Assembly: GCF_030818795.1 (NCBI RefSeq) | Contig: NZ_JAUTAY010000001.1 | Span: forward strand, 992,001-1,056,000 | Length of the DNA stretch: 64,000 nucleotides | Direction of reading: 5' to 3' | Source of the DNA: Microbacterium sp. SORGH_AS_0862 | Lineage (GTDB): Bacteria; Actinomycetota; Actinomycetes; Actinomycetales; Microbacteriaceae | In this document: piece by piece, positions 17,208 through 28,345 of the stretch | Position numbering within the stretch: position 1 is the stretch's first letter | How the letters are laid out: the number at the start of each line of letters is the position of its first letter | The notes under the pieces: model-generated | What the model was told of the DNA's origin: nothing | Seen by the model: only the letters and a program-made list of their open reading frames with translations | The model's database searches: none | Program-made: the position numbers and the translations under genes

Positions 17208-17316
17208 TCGCCTGCCCCAGATCGAGCCGTGGCTGTCGATCTGGGGCAGGCGAGCAACGCCACTACCCGCTCACCTGTCACAGTTCGACTCGCAGGCGTC
17301 GATCTGGGACAGGCGA
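17208..17316. repeat. Two tandem long hairpins between kdpC and kdpD
   Basis: Hairpin 1 spans 17208-17253: arms of TCGCCTGCCCCAGATCGA and its exact reverse complement (18 of 18) around a 10-base loop. Hairpin 2 spans 17271-17316 with the same geometry and 15 of 18 paired positions. The period is 63 bases. No U-run follows on either strand. They sit in the only sizeable gap of the kdp cluster, between the transporter and the sensor genes, and could act as a terminator, attenuator or mRNA end-stabiliser, or be a dispersed repeat. Confidence 0.8.
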
Positions 17317-17373
17317 GCAAGGCCACCACAGGCGAGCAGGACCGCGGGGCGGGCGGGAACACGCATGCCCGCC

Positions 17374-17982
17374 TCACGGCGCCAGCGCGTCGAGGGCGAG
17401 GTTCAGCTCGAGCACGTTCACCCGCGGCTCGCCCAGGTAGCCGAGGTCGGGACCGGTCGTGTGCGCGGCCACGAGCGCGCGCACCTCGCCCTCGTCCAGT
17501 CCGCGCGCGCGGGCGACGCGGGCCACCTGCAGCGCCGCGTAGGCGGGGCTGATGTGCGGGTCGAGTCCGGACCCGGATGCGGTGAGCGCGTCGACCGGCA
17601 CGGATGCGGGATCGACACCCTCGAGCTCGGCGACCGCCTGCCGGCGCTCGGCGATCGAGGCGAGCAGGTCGGGGTTCTCGGGACCCAGGTTGGACCCGGA
17701 CGAGGCACTCGCGTCGTAGCCGTCGCCGGCGGCCGACGGCCGCGACTGGAAGTACTGCGGCAGAGCGGCGCCGTCGGCCTCAGTGAACGACTGGCCGATC
17801 AGGGCGCTGCCGACGACCGCGCCCGCGGCATCCGTGACGAGCGAGCCGTTCGCCTGCGCGGGCAGGGCGAGCTGGCCGACGCCCGTGATGAGCGCGGTGT
17901 AGCCGACGCCGAGGACGAGGGTCGCCGCGATCAGGGCGCGCACGGCGACGCCGGACTGGCGGAGGGCGGAACGAAGCGACAT
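17374..17982 (-). CDS. kdpC: KdpC subunit of the K+-transporting ATPase
   Basis: A 202-residue subunit with one N-terminal membrane helix (about residues 15-38) and the soluble domain with FQSRPSAAGDGYDASASSGSNLGP and the C-terminal DPHISPAYAALQVARVARARGL block of KdpC. It stabilises the KdpFABC complex and aids ATP binding by KdpB. GGAG lies eight bases before the ATG. The gap from kdpB is 20 bases. Confidence 0.95.
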   Translation of the reverse strand: MSLRSALRQSGVAVRALIAATLVLGVGYTALITGVGQLALPAQANGSLVTDAAGAVVGSALIGQSFTEADGAALPQYFQSRPSAAGDGYDASASSGSNLGPENPDLLASIAERRQAVAELEGVDPASVPVDALTASGSGLDPHISPAYAALQVARVARARGLDEGEVRALVAAHTTGPDLGYLGEPRVNVLELNLALDALAP

Positions 17983-18002
17983 GGTGGCGTCTCCAGAGGG
18001 GC

Positions 18003-20171
18003 TCAGAAGCCCGGGATGAGGCTCACGACGAGGTCGATGAGCTTGATACCGAGGAACGGGGCGATCACGCCGCCCAGTCCGTAGATGAGGAGGTTGCGGC
18101 TCAGCACCTGCGATGCGGATGCGGGCCGGTAGGTCACGCCGCGCAGGGCGAGGGGGATGAGGAAGACGATCACGATCGCGTTGAAGATGATCGCGCTCGT
18201 GACGGCGGATGCGGGCGAGCTCAGCTGCATCACGTTCAGTGCGGCGAGGCCGGGGAAGACCCCCATGAACATCGCCGGGATGATCGCGAAGTACTTGGCG
18301 ACGTCGTTCGCGAGCGAGAACGTGGTGAGGGCGCCGCGGGTGATGAGCAGCTGCTTGCCGATGCGGACGATGTCGATCAGCTTGGTGGGGTCGCTGTCGA
18401 GGTCGACCATGTTGCCGGCCTCCTTCGCCGCCGACGTCCCCGTGTTCATCGCGACACCCACATCCGCCTGCGCGAGAGCGGGCGCGTCGTTCGTGCCGTC
18501 ACCGGTCATGGCGACGAGGTTCCCACCGGCCTGCTCCTTGCGGATGAGGGCCAGCTTGTCTTCGGGGGTGGCCTCGGCGAGATAGTCGTCGACACCGGCC
18601 TCGGCGGCGATCGCTCGCGCCGTCAGCGGGTTGTCGCCCGTGATCATCACGGTGCGGATGCCCATGGACCGCAGCTCGTCGAAGCGTTCGCGCAGCCCCT
18701 CTTTGACGATGTCCTTGAGGTGGATGACGCCCAGGATGCGGGTGCTGGCGGCATCCGCCACGGCGACGACGAGCGGAGTGCCGCCTGCGGTCGAGATCGC
18801 CTCCACCTCGCTGGTCAGCTGCGCCCTGGTGGCTGTGGCGATCACGCTCCCCTCAGACTCGACCCACGCGGTGACCGCCGAGGCCGCTCCCTTGCGGATG
18901 CGGGTGCCGTCGGCGAGGTCGAGGCCGCTCATCCGGGTCTGCGCGGTGAAGGGCACGACGACCGCTCCCTCGGGCTCGGTGGCGTCAATGCCCTGCGTGC
19001 GGGCGAGGTCGACGACCGACGTGCCCTCGGGCGTCGGGTCGGCGAGCGAGGAGAGGGCGGCGGTACGGGCCAGCTCCTGTGCGTCGACCTGCGGCAGCGC
19101 GACGAATGCGGTGGCACGACGGTTGCCGTACGTGATGGTGCCGGTCTTGTCCAGCAGCAGCGTCGTGACATCGCCCGCCGCCTCGACCGCGCGGCCGGAC
19201 ATCGCGAGCACGTTGCGCTGCACGAGGCGGTCCATGCCGGCGATGCCGATCGCGGACAGGAGCGCTCCGATCGTGGTCGGGATGAGACAGACCAGCAGCG
19301 CCACGAGAACCGGCACGGAGACGGGGGCCGCCGCGTAGGAGGCGATCGGGTTCAGCGTCAGGACGACGATCACGAAGACGATCGACAGGCTCGCGAGCAG
19401 GATGTTGAGGGCGATCTCATTGGGCGTCTTCTGGCGTGAGGCGCCCTCCACGAGCGCGATCATGCGGTCGACGAAGGTCTCGCCGGGCCGGGAGGTGATG
19501 CGCACGACGATGCGGTCGCTGAGCACCCGCGTGCCGCCGGTGACGGCGCTGCGGTCACCGCCGGATTCCCGCACCACCGGCGCGGATTCGCCCGTGATGG
19601 CCGACTCGTCGACCGTCGCGATCCCCCAGACGATGTCGCCGTCGCCGGGGATGAGCTCGCCCGCGGTGACGACGACGACATCGCCGAGGGTCAGCTCGCT
19701 CGATGCCACCTCGGTCGTCGCTGTCTTCTCCCCGGCACGGTCGCGCTCAGGATCGTAGGCCAGGAGGCGGCGGGCCATGGTGCTCGTGCGCGTCGAGCGC
19801 AGCGCCTGCGCCTGGGCCTTGCCGCGCCCCTCCGCGACGGCTTCGGCGAGGTTCGCGAAGATCACCGTGAGCCACAGCCACAGCGCGATGCCCCAGGTGA
19901 AGCCGAAGGGCACGGCCGAGCCGCCGGTGCTCTCGGGACCGCCCAGGAAAGGCTCCGCGATCGCGATGAGGGTCGTGAGAGCGGCGCCCACCCACACGAG
20001 GAACATGACCGGGTTGCGCCACAGCGCGGCCGGGTTGAGCTTGGCGAGCGCGCCGGGCAGAGCCTCGGCGAGCTGCGCGGCCCCGAAGGCGCGACGGCGG
20101 CCGTGCGCGCCGCCGGCGGCCTCGCTCTCGGTCGGGCGGGTGAGATCGGGGGATGCGGGAAGTCGGGACAT
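18003..20171 (-). CDS. kdpB: KdpB catalytic P-type ATPase subunit
   Basis: A 722-residue P-type ATPase. The phosphorylation site is DKTGTITYG, the actuator motif is TGESAPV and the hinge is [22 protein letters not shown]. The N-terminal extension (about 50 residues before the first membrane helix) is polar. It energises potassium import through KdpA. The start at 20171 ([10 protein letters not shown]) leaves two bases to the end of kdpA. Confidence 0.96.
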   Translation of the reverse strand: MSRLPASPDLTRPTESEAAGGAHGRRRAFGAAQLAEALPGALAKLNPAALWRNPVMFLVWVGAALTTLIAIAEPFLGGPESTGGSAVPFGFTWGIALWLWLTVIFANLAEAVAEGRGKAQAQALRSTRTSTMARRLLAYDPERDRAGEKTATTEVASSELTLGDVVVVTAGELIPGDGDIVWGIATVDESAITGESAPVVRESGGDRSAVTGGTRVLSDRIVVRITSRPGETFVDRMIALVEGASRQKTPNEIALNILLASLSIVFVIVVLTLNPIASYAAAPVSVPVLVALLVCLIPTTIGALLSAIGIAGMDRLVQRNVLAMSGRAVEAAGDVTTLLLDKTGTITYGNRRATAFVALPQVDAQELARTAALSSLADPTPEGTSVVDLARTQGIDATEPEGAVVVPFTAQTRMSGLDLADGTRIRKGAASAVTAWVESEGSVIATATRAQLTSEVEAISTAGGTPLVVAVADAASTRILGVIHLKDIVKEGLRERFDELRSMGIRTVMITGDNPLTARAIAAEAGVDDYLAEATPEDKLALIRKEQAGGNLVAMTGDGTNDAPALAQADVGVAMNTGTSAAKEAGNMVDLDSDPTKLIDIVRIGKQLLITRGALTTFSLANDVAKYFAIIPAMFMGVFPGLAALNVMQLSSPASAVTSAIIFNAIVIVFLIPLALRGVTYRPASASQVLSRNLLIYGLGGVIAPFLGIKLIDLVVSLIPGF

Positions 20172-20173
20172 GG

Positions 20174-21856
20174 TCACAGAAGCCCTTCCGCCAGGGGACC
20201 CAGCGTGAGAACGGGGAAATAGGTGAGTGCGGTGATGAGCACGCTCACGACCACGAGGAGGCCGACGAACTGCGGCCGGTGGGTCGGAAGGGTGCCGGAC
20301 GTGCCGGGAACGCGCTCCTGCGCAGCGAGCGAGCCCGCGAGCGCCAGCACGAGCACGATCGGGACGAATCGCCCGAGCAGCATCACGACGCCGAGCGCGG
20401 TGTCCAGCCAGGGGGTGTTCGCGGTGAGACCCGCGAACGCGGAGCCGTTGTTGTTGGCCGCCGACGTGAACGCGTAGAGCACTTCGCTGAACCCGTGCAG
20501 GCCGGGATTGAGGATCGACGTGGACGCGACGTCGTCGCGCACGCCAGGCAGCGCGAAGCTCAGCGCGGTGGCGGAGAGCACGAGCACGGGGGTCACGAGG
20601 ATGTACAGGCTCGCGAGCTTGATCTCGCCGGGGCCGATCTTCTTGCCGAGATACTCGGGGGTCCGGCCCACCAGCAGGCCACCGATGAAGACCGCGATCA
20701 CGGCGAGGATCAGCATCCCGTAGAGGCCCGACCCGACACCGCCCGGCGCCACCTCGCCGAGCATCATGTTGATCATGGTCATGGCCCCGCCGCCGGCCGT
20801 GAAGGAATCGTGCATCGCGTCGACGGCACCCGTGGAGGTGACGGTCGTAGAGGTGGCGAACAGCGTGGAGGCCCAGATGCCGAACCTGGTCTCCTTGCCT
20901 TCCATCGCGCCGCCGGCGAGTTGCGGTGCACTGCCGAAGCCCTGCACCTCGAACCAGGTGAGCAGCGAGAGCGAGACCGCGAACAGAGTCCCCATCACCA
21001 CGAGGATCGCGTAGCCCTGACGGTTGTCGCCGACCATGCGGCCGAAGGCGCGGGGCAGCGAGACGGGGATCACGAGCATCAGGAAGATCTCGAAGAGGTT
21101 GGTCCACGGCGTCGGGTTCTCGAACGGATGCGCCGAGTTGGCGTTGAAGAAGCCGCCGCCGTTGGTGCCCAGCTCCTTGATGGCCTCCTGCGAGGCCACG
21201 GGACCGCCGGGCAGGTTCTGCACCGCACCGCTGATGGTGTCGACGGGGGTGAAGCCCGCGACGTTCTGCACGACGCCGCCGATGATGAGCACGATCGCCG
21301 CGACGATCGCGAGGGGCAGCAGGATGCGGCCGACACCGCGGACCAGGTCGACCCAGAAGTTGCCGATCGTGCCGGATCCGCGCCGCGCGAAACCGCGCAC
21401 CAGGGCTACCGCGACGGCGAGTCCGACGGCCGCCGAGAGGAAGTTCTGCACGGCCAGTCCCGCGAGCTGCACGGTGTAGCCGAGGGTGGCCTCGGGCGAG
21501 TACGACTGCCAGTTCGTGTTGGTGACGAAGGAGACGGCGGTGTTGAAGGCGAGCCCCTCCGGCACCGCGGGAAGCCCCAGTGCGTAGGGCAGGAACTGCT
21601 GCGTGCGCTGCAGGAGGTAGACCAGCAGCACACCGGCGGCGGAGAAGATGAGCACGCCGCGTGCGTAGGCCTGCCAGCTCTGCTCCGCCTCGGCGTCGAC
21701 ACCGATCACGCGGTAGACACCGCGTTCGATGCGGGCGTGCCGGGGCGAGGTGAAGACGAAGGCGATCAGGTCGCCGAGCGGCCGGTAGACGAGCCCCAGC
21801 GCCAGCAGCAGGGTCGCGATCTGGAGGATGCCGAAGGTGATCGATTCCGCATCCAT
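20174..21856 (-). CDS. kdpA: KdpA potassium channel-like subunit
   Basis: A 560-residue membrane protein of the superfamily of K+ transporters. Selectivity-filter segments include [15 protein letters not shown] and [22 protein letters not shown]. The ATG at 21856 shares one base with the stop of kdpF (TGATG), which fixes the start; an in-frame ATG at 21955 would run through kdpF and is unlikely. Confidence 0.95.
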   Translation of the reverse strand: MDAESITFGILQIATLLLALGLVYRPLGDLIAFVFTSPRHARIERGVYRVIGVDAEAEQSWQAYARGVLIFSAAGVLLVYLLQRTQQFLPYALGLPAVPEGLAFNTAVSFVTNTNWQSYSPEATLGYTVQLAGLAVQNFLSAAVGLAVAVALVRGFARRGSGTIGNFWVDLVRGVGRILLPLAIVAAIVLIIGGVVQNVAGFTPVDTISGAVQNLPGGPVASQEAIKELGTNGGGFFNANSAHPFENPTPWTNLFEIFLMLVIPVSLPRAFGRMVGDNRQGYAILVVMGTLFAVSLSLLTWFEVQGFGSAPQLAGGAMEGKETRFGIWASTLFATSTTVTSTGAVDAMHDSFTAGGGAMTMINMMLGEVAPGGVGSGLYGMLILAVIAVFIGGLLVGRTPEYLGKKIGPGEIKLASLYILVTPVLVLSATALSFALPGVRDDVASTSILNPGLHGFSEVLYAFTSAANNNGSAFAGLTANTPWLDTALGVVMLLGRFVPIVLVLALAGSLAAQERVPGTSGTLPTHRPQFVGLLVVVSVLITALTYFPVLTLGPLAEGLL

Positions 21857-21945
21857 CAGAACTTCTCCGGGCGCACGAGCGCGATCACGAGGTAGACGAC
21901 GGCGGCGACGGCGAGGGCAGCGGCGACGAGGGAGATGACGATCAT
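21856..21945 (-). CDS. kdpF: KdpF small subunit (29 aa)
   Basis: Reading the minus strand from the ATG at 21945 gives a 29-residue single-helix peptide ([13 protein letters not shown]... ending VRPEKF). This is the exact usual length of KdpF and includes its typical VRPEKF end. It stabilises the KdpABC complex in the membrane. The stop overlaps the kdpA start by one base, and its own start overlaps the stop of the small upstream gene. Confidence 0.9.
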   Translation of the reverse strand: MIVISLVAAALAVAAVVYLVIALVRPEKF

Positions 21946-22082
21946 GCGCGCTCACTCCGGGTGGCGCCGGTCGGCCGGGTGGACGCGCGGTCGCCCGCCT
22001 GCAGGGCGTCGACCCCCTTCAGAACGAGGGCGACGAGCGCGAAGAGCGCGAGCGTCGCGAGGACGTAGACGAGATCGAGCAC
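21942..22082 (-). CDS. Small membrane protein encoded upstream of kdpF (46 aa)
   Basis: From a GTG at 22082, preceded by GGAGAG, the minus strand encodes 46 residues: a hydrophobic helix ([22 protein letters not shown]) followed by a polar, Arg/Thr-rich tail. The stop overlaps the kdpF ATG (ATGA). Spacing, overlap and composition all suggest a real first gene of the kdp operon. It is not KdpF, which follows it. It may be a second small accessory subunit or a regulator of the pump. I do not know a characterised homologue. Confidence 0.7.
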   Translation of the reverse strand: MLDLVYVLATLALFALVALVLKGVDALQAGDRASTRPTGATRSERA

Positions 22083-22279
22083 GGGGACTCTCCAGAGAAC
22101 ACGCCGCGCGGTCGGCGCGGGCGCCCCGCTCGGGGCACTCGTCGATCGAACGCCTCCGCGGGGGCGCTTCCCGCCGTCCTTACGGAATCCGAACGCCCAC
22201 CATCCGGATCCTCACGTCCTCCTCATCCGGCCGCGTCGGGAACGACACACTCGGCATGACTTGCACTATCAGAACAATG

Positions 22280-22287
22280 GTGCAAAA

Positions 22288-22293
<6 letters not shown>
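22280..22293. promoter_or_regulatory. Palindrome GTGCA-AAAA-TGCAC at the tetR start, putative operator
   Basis: Arms GTGCA (22280-22284) and TGCAC (22289-22293) flank AAAA. A further half-site TTGCAC lies at 22261-22266. The palindrome covers the most likely ATG (22288) of the TetR gene, as expected for autorepression of a regulator-efflux pair. Confidence 0.5.
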
Positions 22294-24602
<2,309 letters not shown>

Positions 24603-24612
24603 GGTGTGGCGC

Positions 24613-24793
24613 ATGATCATCGTCACGACGAACGACGTCCCCGGTCGCACGATCACCGAGGTGCACGGCGAGGTCTTCGGGCTCACCGTGCGCTCGCGCC
24701 ATATCGGCTCGAACATCGGCGCCTCGTTCAAGGCCCTCGCCGGCGGCGAGCTCAAGGGTCTGCGCCTACGGTACGGCCGTGACGATCGCCTGA
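24613..24793 (+). pseudogene. ybjQ: ybjQ/UPF0145 gene with internal deletion
   Basis: The first 50 or so codons read MIIVTTNDVPGRTITEVHGEVFGLTVRSRHIGSN... and GGELKGL, the normal start of the YbjQ (UPF0145, putative heavy-metal-binding) family. After that the frame turns into unrelated residues and ends at 24819. In another frame, GCC TAC GGT ACG GCC GTG ACG ATC GCC TGA (24764-24793) encodes AYGTAVTIA, the normal end of the family. About 35 central codons have thus been lost, with a change of frame. A -10-like TAGGGT lies seven bases before the ATG. Confidence 0.75.
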
Positions 24794-24797
24794 TGCG

Positions 24798-25025
24798 TCA
24801 GATGACCGCGTCGGCGTAGGCCGCCGCCTCGAGCACCGCCTTGGCGTCGTCGAGGCGCGCGAAAACACCTCGGCAGGTGCCGAGCCCGTCGACGGCTTCG
24901 AAGCCGTTCGCCTTCTCGGTCACGGTGCCGACGAACGCGGACGCCGTGCTGGCGACGTGGAGACCGTCCTCGACCTGCACCCACAACGCCCGCGGAGCCG
25001 AGTCGGGCACCTGCTGGATCATCAT
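24798..25025 (-). CDS. Small protein of unknown function (75 aa)
   Basis: A soluble, slightly acidic protein of 75 residues (MMIQQVPDSAPRALWVQV...). The pattern of short beta strands, a loop around EKANGFEAVDGLG and a C-terminal helix (RLDDAKAVLEAAAYADAVI) suggests a compact alpha/beta fold. The ATG at 25025 has GGAAG five bases upstream; another ATG at 25037 is possible. It is convergent with the broken ybjQ. I do not recognise the family. Confidence 0.6.
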   Translation of the reverse strand: MMIQQVPDSAPRALWVQVEDGLHVASTASAFVGTVTEKANGFEAVDGLGTCRGVFARLDDAKAVLEAAAYADAVI

Positions 25026-25128
25026 GTGAGCTTCCACATCCGAGATTCTGCGCCGACCCTCCGACGCCCGAACGCCCCTGGCAGGGAAGGAGACGATCTG
25101 CTATCCACGGGATGCGGGAGGAGGCGAC

Positions 25129-25626
25129 ATGTCGGAGGACGCACGGGATGCCGTACCGGGTGACGGCCGCGACGAGAGCGAGAACGAACGGGCGGATCGC
25201 AACTGGGACGAGCTCATGCAGGAGCTACGCGTCATGCAGACCGGCACGCAGATCTTGACCGGGTTCCTGCTCGCCGTCGCCTTCCAGCCCCGCTTCGCCG
25301 ACCTCGACGCGCTCCAGGTGGTTCTCTACATCACGCTCGTCGGGCTCGCAGGCCTGTCGACCCTTCTCGCCCTGGCGCCCGTCACCCTGCACCGGACCGT
25401 CTTCGCCCGCCGGATGAAGCCGGCTCTCGTCAGGGTCGCTGCGCGCATCGTCGCCATCGATCTCGCCGTCATCGCCCTGCTCAGCGTCGGCGTCACGGCC
25501 CTCATCGTGGATGTCACACTCGGCCGGACGGCAGGAGCAATCGCGCTGATCGTGGGCGCTGTCCTCGTCGTGGGGCTCTGGGTCGTGCTGCCCCGACGGT
25601 TCCGGCGCGAGCGCCACAGTAGTTAA
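25129..25626 (+). CDS. DUF6328-like four-helix membrane protein
   Basis: A 165-residue protein. It has an acidic, charged N-terminus (DESENERADRNWDELMQELRVMQTGTQILTGFLL), then four hydrophobic helices (about residues 42-60, 68-85, 102-122 and 130-152) and a basic tail (PRRFRRERHSS). The MQTGTQILTGFLLAVAFQPRF motif is typical of this actinobacterial family of unknown function. GGAGGAG precedes the ATG. Confidence 0.75.
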   Translation: MSEDARDAVPGDGRDESENERADRNWDELMQELRVMQTGTQILTGFLLAVAFQPRFADLDALQVVLYITLVGLAGLSTLLALAPVTLHRTVFARRMKPALVRVAARIVAIDLAVIALLSVGVTALIVDVTLGRTAGAIALIVGAVLVVGLWVVLPRRFRRERHSS

Positions 25627-25676
25627 GCTAGTTAAACGGAATTAGTTAAGCGCTTTCCTGGGGTTACCTTAGGGCA
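25618..25676 (+). promoter_or_regulatory. TAGTTAA-rich promoter region and leaderless -10
   Basis: Three TAGTTAA-type repeats lie between 25618 and 25650 (AGTAGTTAAGCTAGTTAA, then TTAGTTAAG). A -10-like TACCTT (25665-25670) stands six bases before the ATG at 25677, indicating a leaderless transcript. The AGTAGTTAA motif also occurs, inverted, in front of the MarR gene (about 26440-26451), so that MarR protein may control both genes. Confidence 0.45.
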
Positions 25677-26000
25677 ATGGGCCAATTGCTTTACGACGGC
25701 GGCAGCCAGTCTTTCGACATCGATGACCGGGCCCTCGCACATCTGCGCCTCGTCTTCATGAACAAACTGCGCCGCGGAGAGCCGTTCCTGCTGCACCTCG
25801 CCGACACGAGCGGCATCGGCACCCGCAGCCTCTGGGTGCATCCGGCCATCTCCCTGGTGTTCGCCTTCTACGGCAGCCGCAACCCCGCGCTCAACCGGGA
25901 ATGGCTGGACGCCATGATGGCCGAGGCAAATGGCCCGCATGGCTTGACGCTGTCGCCCGAGCCGGCAGTCAGCGACACTCCGCATCGACAGCCTGCGTGA
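25677..26000 (+). CDS. DUF7882-type small protein (107 aa)
   Basis: A 107-residue protein of an actinobacterial family annotated in part as an ATP-dependent ligase-associated domain. Typical features are MGQLLYDGG at the start, IDDRALAHLRLVFMNKLRRGEPF and the WVHPAISLVFAFYGSRNPALNREWLDAMM block. The function is unknown. Its 3' end overlaps the convergent MarR gene by 32 bases. Confidence 0.8.
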   Translation: MGQLLYDGGSQSFDIDDRALAHLRLVFMNKLRRGEPFLLHLADTSGIGTRSLWVHPAISLVFAFYGSRNPALNREWLDAMMAEANGPHGLTLSPEPAVSDTPHRQPA

Positions 26001-26427
26001 TCTTCTCCATCAGCTGCACCACCGCGGCCGACACCTCCGGGTCGAGGTCCCCGACAGCCTGACGGATGCGGGCACCCACCGGGTCGAGGTCGTCGATGTC
26101 GGTATCCCGGTCGAACGGCACGACGAGCTTGCTGCGGCGATCATCGGGATTGGTGCGGAAGGTGACGAGCCCGCCGGCGTGGAGTTTGTCGAGGATGCCG
26201 CTGACCGCTGCGGGCGAGACGCCCAGATGCTCCGCGATGTCGCCGGGGGTGAGGTCCTCCCCCGCATCCGCGCGCTCCAGGATGAGACGCATGGCGGCGC
26301 GCGCGTTCTCGCTCGGACCGCAGGCGGTCTGACGGCGGCGGCTCAGACTCGCCTCGGCGAGCCTCAGGCGTTCGATCGCCGAGACCGCCGGGTCGATCTT
26401 GCGTTCCTCTGCCGTGCTGCCGGCCAT
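25969..26427 (-). CDS. MarR-family transcriptional regulator
   Basis: A 152-residue winged-helix protein. The HTH is LTPGDIAEHLGVSPAAVSGILDKLHAGGLV and the wing carries RTNPDDRRSKLVVP. GGAG lies five bases before the ATG at 26427. The upstream region contains GTTAACTACTAG, related to the AGTAGTTAA repeats in front of the convergent DUF7882 gene, so it may regulate both itself and that neighbour. The ligand is unknown. Confidence 0.85.
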   Translation of the reverse strand: MAGSTAEERKIDPAVSAIERLRLAEASLSRRRQTACGPSENARAAMRLILERADAGEDLTPGDIAEHLGVSPAAVSGILDKLHAGGLVTFRTNPDDRRSKLVVPFDRDTDIDDLDPVGARIRQAVGDLDPEVSAAVVQLMEKITQAVDAECR

Positions 26428-26574
26428 GTCACTCCGCTCACAAGTTAACTACTAGTCTTTCTAGCAAACATCTTCGCCGACGGGAGAGACCACCACAACC
26501 CGGGCCCAGGAACGACGACGCGGTTTTGCGCAACCCCTCGGCGCCCCTCTATCGCCGCGCGCTATTCTGCCGGG

Positions 26575-26757
26575 ATGTACATGCTGGACGGCGGCCCCCG
26601 AGCCGGTCAGCTCGTGGACGATCTCCCCGAAGGCTACGCGCTCGGAGACACCCGTTCCGCAGCTGCCGTCGTGCTCGTCGGCGACATCCCCGCTGCGCGC
26701 GCGTCGTGGCGCGACAGCTTCCCGCGATTGCGCGCGTTGCGCCGCCAAGACGGCTGA
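26575..26757 (+). CDS. Small hypothetical protein, leaderless (60 aa)
   Basis: A 60-residue polypeptide (MYMLDGGPRAGQLVDDLPEGYALG...) with codon use consistent with coding (GC-rich third positions). A -10-like TATTCT stands exactly six bases before the ATG, as expected for a leaderless mRNA. No family is recognised. It is convergent with the MFS gene that ends at 26769. Confidence 0.5.
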   Translation: MYMLDGGPRAGQLVDDLPEGYALGDTRSAAAVVLVGDIPAARASWRDSFPRLRALRRQDG

Positions 26758-26768
26758 GCCCCCGCGGA

Positions 26769-28217
26769 TCACGAGCGCTCCCCGCCCTTCGCGTCGACCA
26801 GCGAGAGGGGATCGGCGATGTCCTCGAGCGACTTGCCGGCCGCGCTGACGCCGAAGATGCCGCACACCACACCGCCGATCATCATCACGGCCGAACCGAG
26901 CACGTACCCCCAGAAGAGCGGGCCGCGGTCCGAGCCGTCTCCGATGAGGGCCCCGTACAGGGCGGGCGCTGCGGCTCCGACGAGCTGACCGATCGAGAAG
27001 ACGTACGAGATCACCTGGCTGCGCAACTCCAGCGGGAAGATCTCGCTCACCGTCAGATAGGCCGCAGAAGCGCCGGCCGACGCGAAGAAGAACGACGCGC
27101 ACCAGAAGATCGTGTGCGTCACCGCATCCAAGGCGCCGATGTGGAACAGGAACGCGCTGGCCAGCAGGATGAGGCCCGCCAGCACGTACGTGCCGAACAG
27201 CATCCGTCGTCGGCCCCACGTATCGAAGAAGTTTCCCAGCACGAGCGCGCCGGCGAGGTTGCCCAGGGCGAAGACGATGAAGTACTGCGACGCGGATGCG
27301 GGCGGCACGTCGTAGAAGTTCTCGAGCACGAGCGCGTAGGTGAAGAAGATCGCGTTGTACAGGAACGACTGCGTCACCATCATCGTCACCCCGACCAGGG
27401 TGCGCCGCGGGTACTGCCGGAAGAGCACCTTGGCGATCACCAGGAACGGCACACGCCCGTACTCCTTCACGACGATCGCCTTGCTCTCATCGACCGGCGG
27501 GATCTCCTTGCCCTCCTTGCGGATGCGCTCCTCGATCTCGTCGACGCCGCGCTCGGCTTCCGCCTCGCGTCCGTGCGTCATCTGCCAGCGCGGGCTCTCC
27601 GGGATGTGGCGGCGCAGCCAGATGATGAGGATGCCGAGCACGGGGCCCACGAAGAAGCTGAGCCGCCAGCCGAGGTCCTCCGCGAAGATGTCCTGGTTGA
27701 GGAAGAAGGAGCTGGCCACGGCGCCGAGGGCCGCGCCGCCCCAATAGGTGCCGTTGATGGCGATGTCGACGCGTCCGCGGTACTTCGCGGGGATGATCTC
27801 GTCGATGGCCGAGTTGATCGCCGCGTACTCTCCGCCGATGCCGGCACCGGCGACGAAACGCCAGATGTAGAAGAACCAGGGAGCGAAGGCGAGACCGGCG
27901 ACAGCGCTGCCGACCAGGTAGATCGCGAGGGAGATGAGAAAGAGGTTCTTGCGCCCGAGCTTGTCGGTCAAGCGCCCGAACACGAGGGCGCCGGTGACCT
28001 GCCCCAACAGGTAGAAGGTGGCCGCCAGCCCCACCTCGAAGGATCCCATGCCGAGGGTGGCCGCGTAACCGGTGGCCGCGACGATCTGCACTTCGAGTCC
28101 GTCGAGGATCCAGGAGAAGCCGAGGCCGACCACGATCATCCAGTGGAATCTCGACCACGGCAGGCGATCCATGCGAGCGGGAACGAGGGACCTGATCTCG
28201 GTGGGCTGCAGCGACAT
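26769..28217 (-). CDS. MFS metabolite:H+ symporter
   Basis: A 482-residue, 12-helix transporter of the metabolite:H+ or sugar-porter branch. Motif A is GRLTDKLGRKN, the fifth-helix region has GIGGEYAAINSAIDEIIPAKYRGR and the central loop is RRHIPESPRWQMTHGR. The second half carries GNFFDTWGRRRML. Close family members import aromatic acids, niacin or similar small acids. The substrate here is not deducible, as no catabolic gene lies beside it. GGAAGG precedes the ATG. Confidence 0.85.
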   Translation of the reverse strand: MSLQPTEIRSLVPARMDRLPWSRFHWMIVVGLGFSWILDGLEVQIVAATGYAATLGMGSFEVGLAATFYLLGQVTGALVFGRLTDKLGRKNLFLISLAIYLVGSAVAGLAFAPWFFYIWRFVAGAGIGGEYAAINSAIDEIIPAKYRGRVDIAINGTYWGGAALGAVASSFFLNQDIFAEDLGWRLSFFVGPVLGILIIWLRRHIPESPRWQMTHGREAEAERGVDEIEERIRKEGKEIPPVDESKAIVVKEYGRVPFLVIAKVLFRQYPRRTLVGVTMMVTQSFLYNAIFFTYALVLENFYDVPPASASQYFIVFALGNLAGALVLGNFFDTWGRRRMLFGTYVLAGLILLASAFLFHIGALDAVTHTIFWCASFFFASAGASAAYLTVSEIFPLELRSQVISYVFSIGQLVGAAAPALYGALIGDGSDRGPLFWGYVLGSAVMMIGGVVCGIFGVSAAGKSLEDIADPLSLVDAKGGERS

Positions 28218-28345
28218 GTCTCATTCCTTCCACAGGCGGCTCCGCTGCCCCCTGCCGCCGACCTTCCTACTCCCGCCCCGCGCTCCGCGGTCGAACCTTG
28301 ACCCGGACGGCGCCGAGGAGTACGCGCATCGCCTACCGTCGAAGG

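Noticed and set aside
15385..18084. 899-residue open frame on the plus strand
   Set aside because: It is antisense to kdpD and kdpC; the residues mirror the complementary codons and no domain is present.
22140..22250. c-di-AMP or other riboswitch in front of the kdp operon
   Set aside because: No conserved riboswitch core could be recognised in the leader; only ordinary GC-rich sequence with a weak direct repeat is seen.
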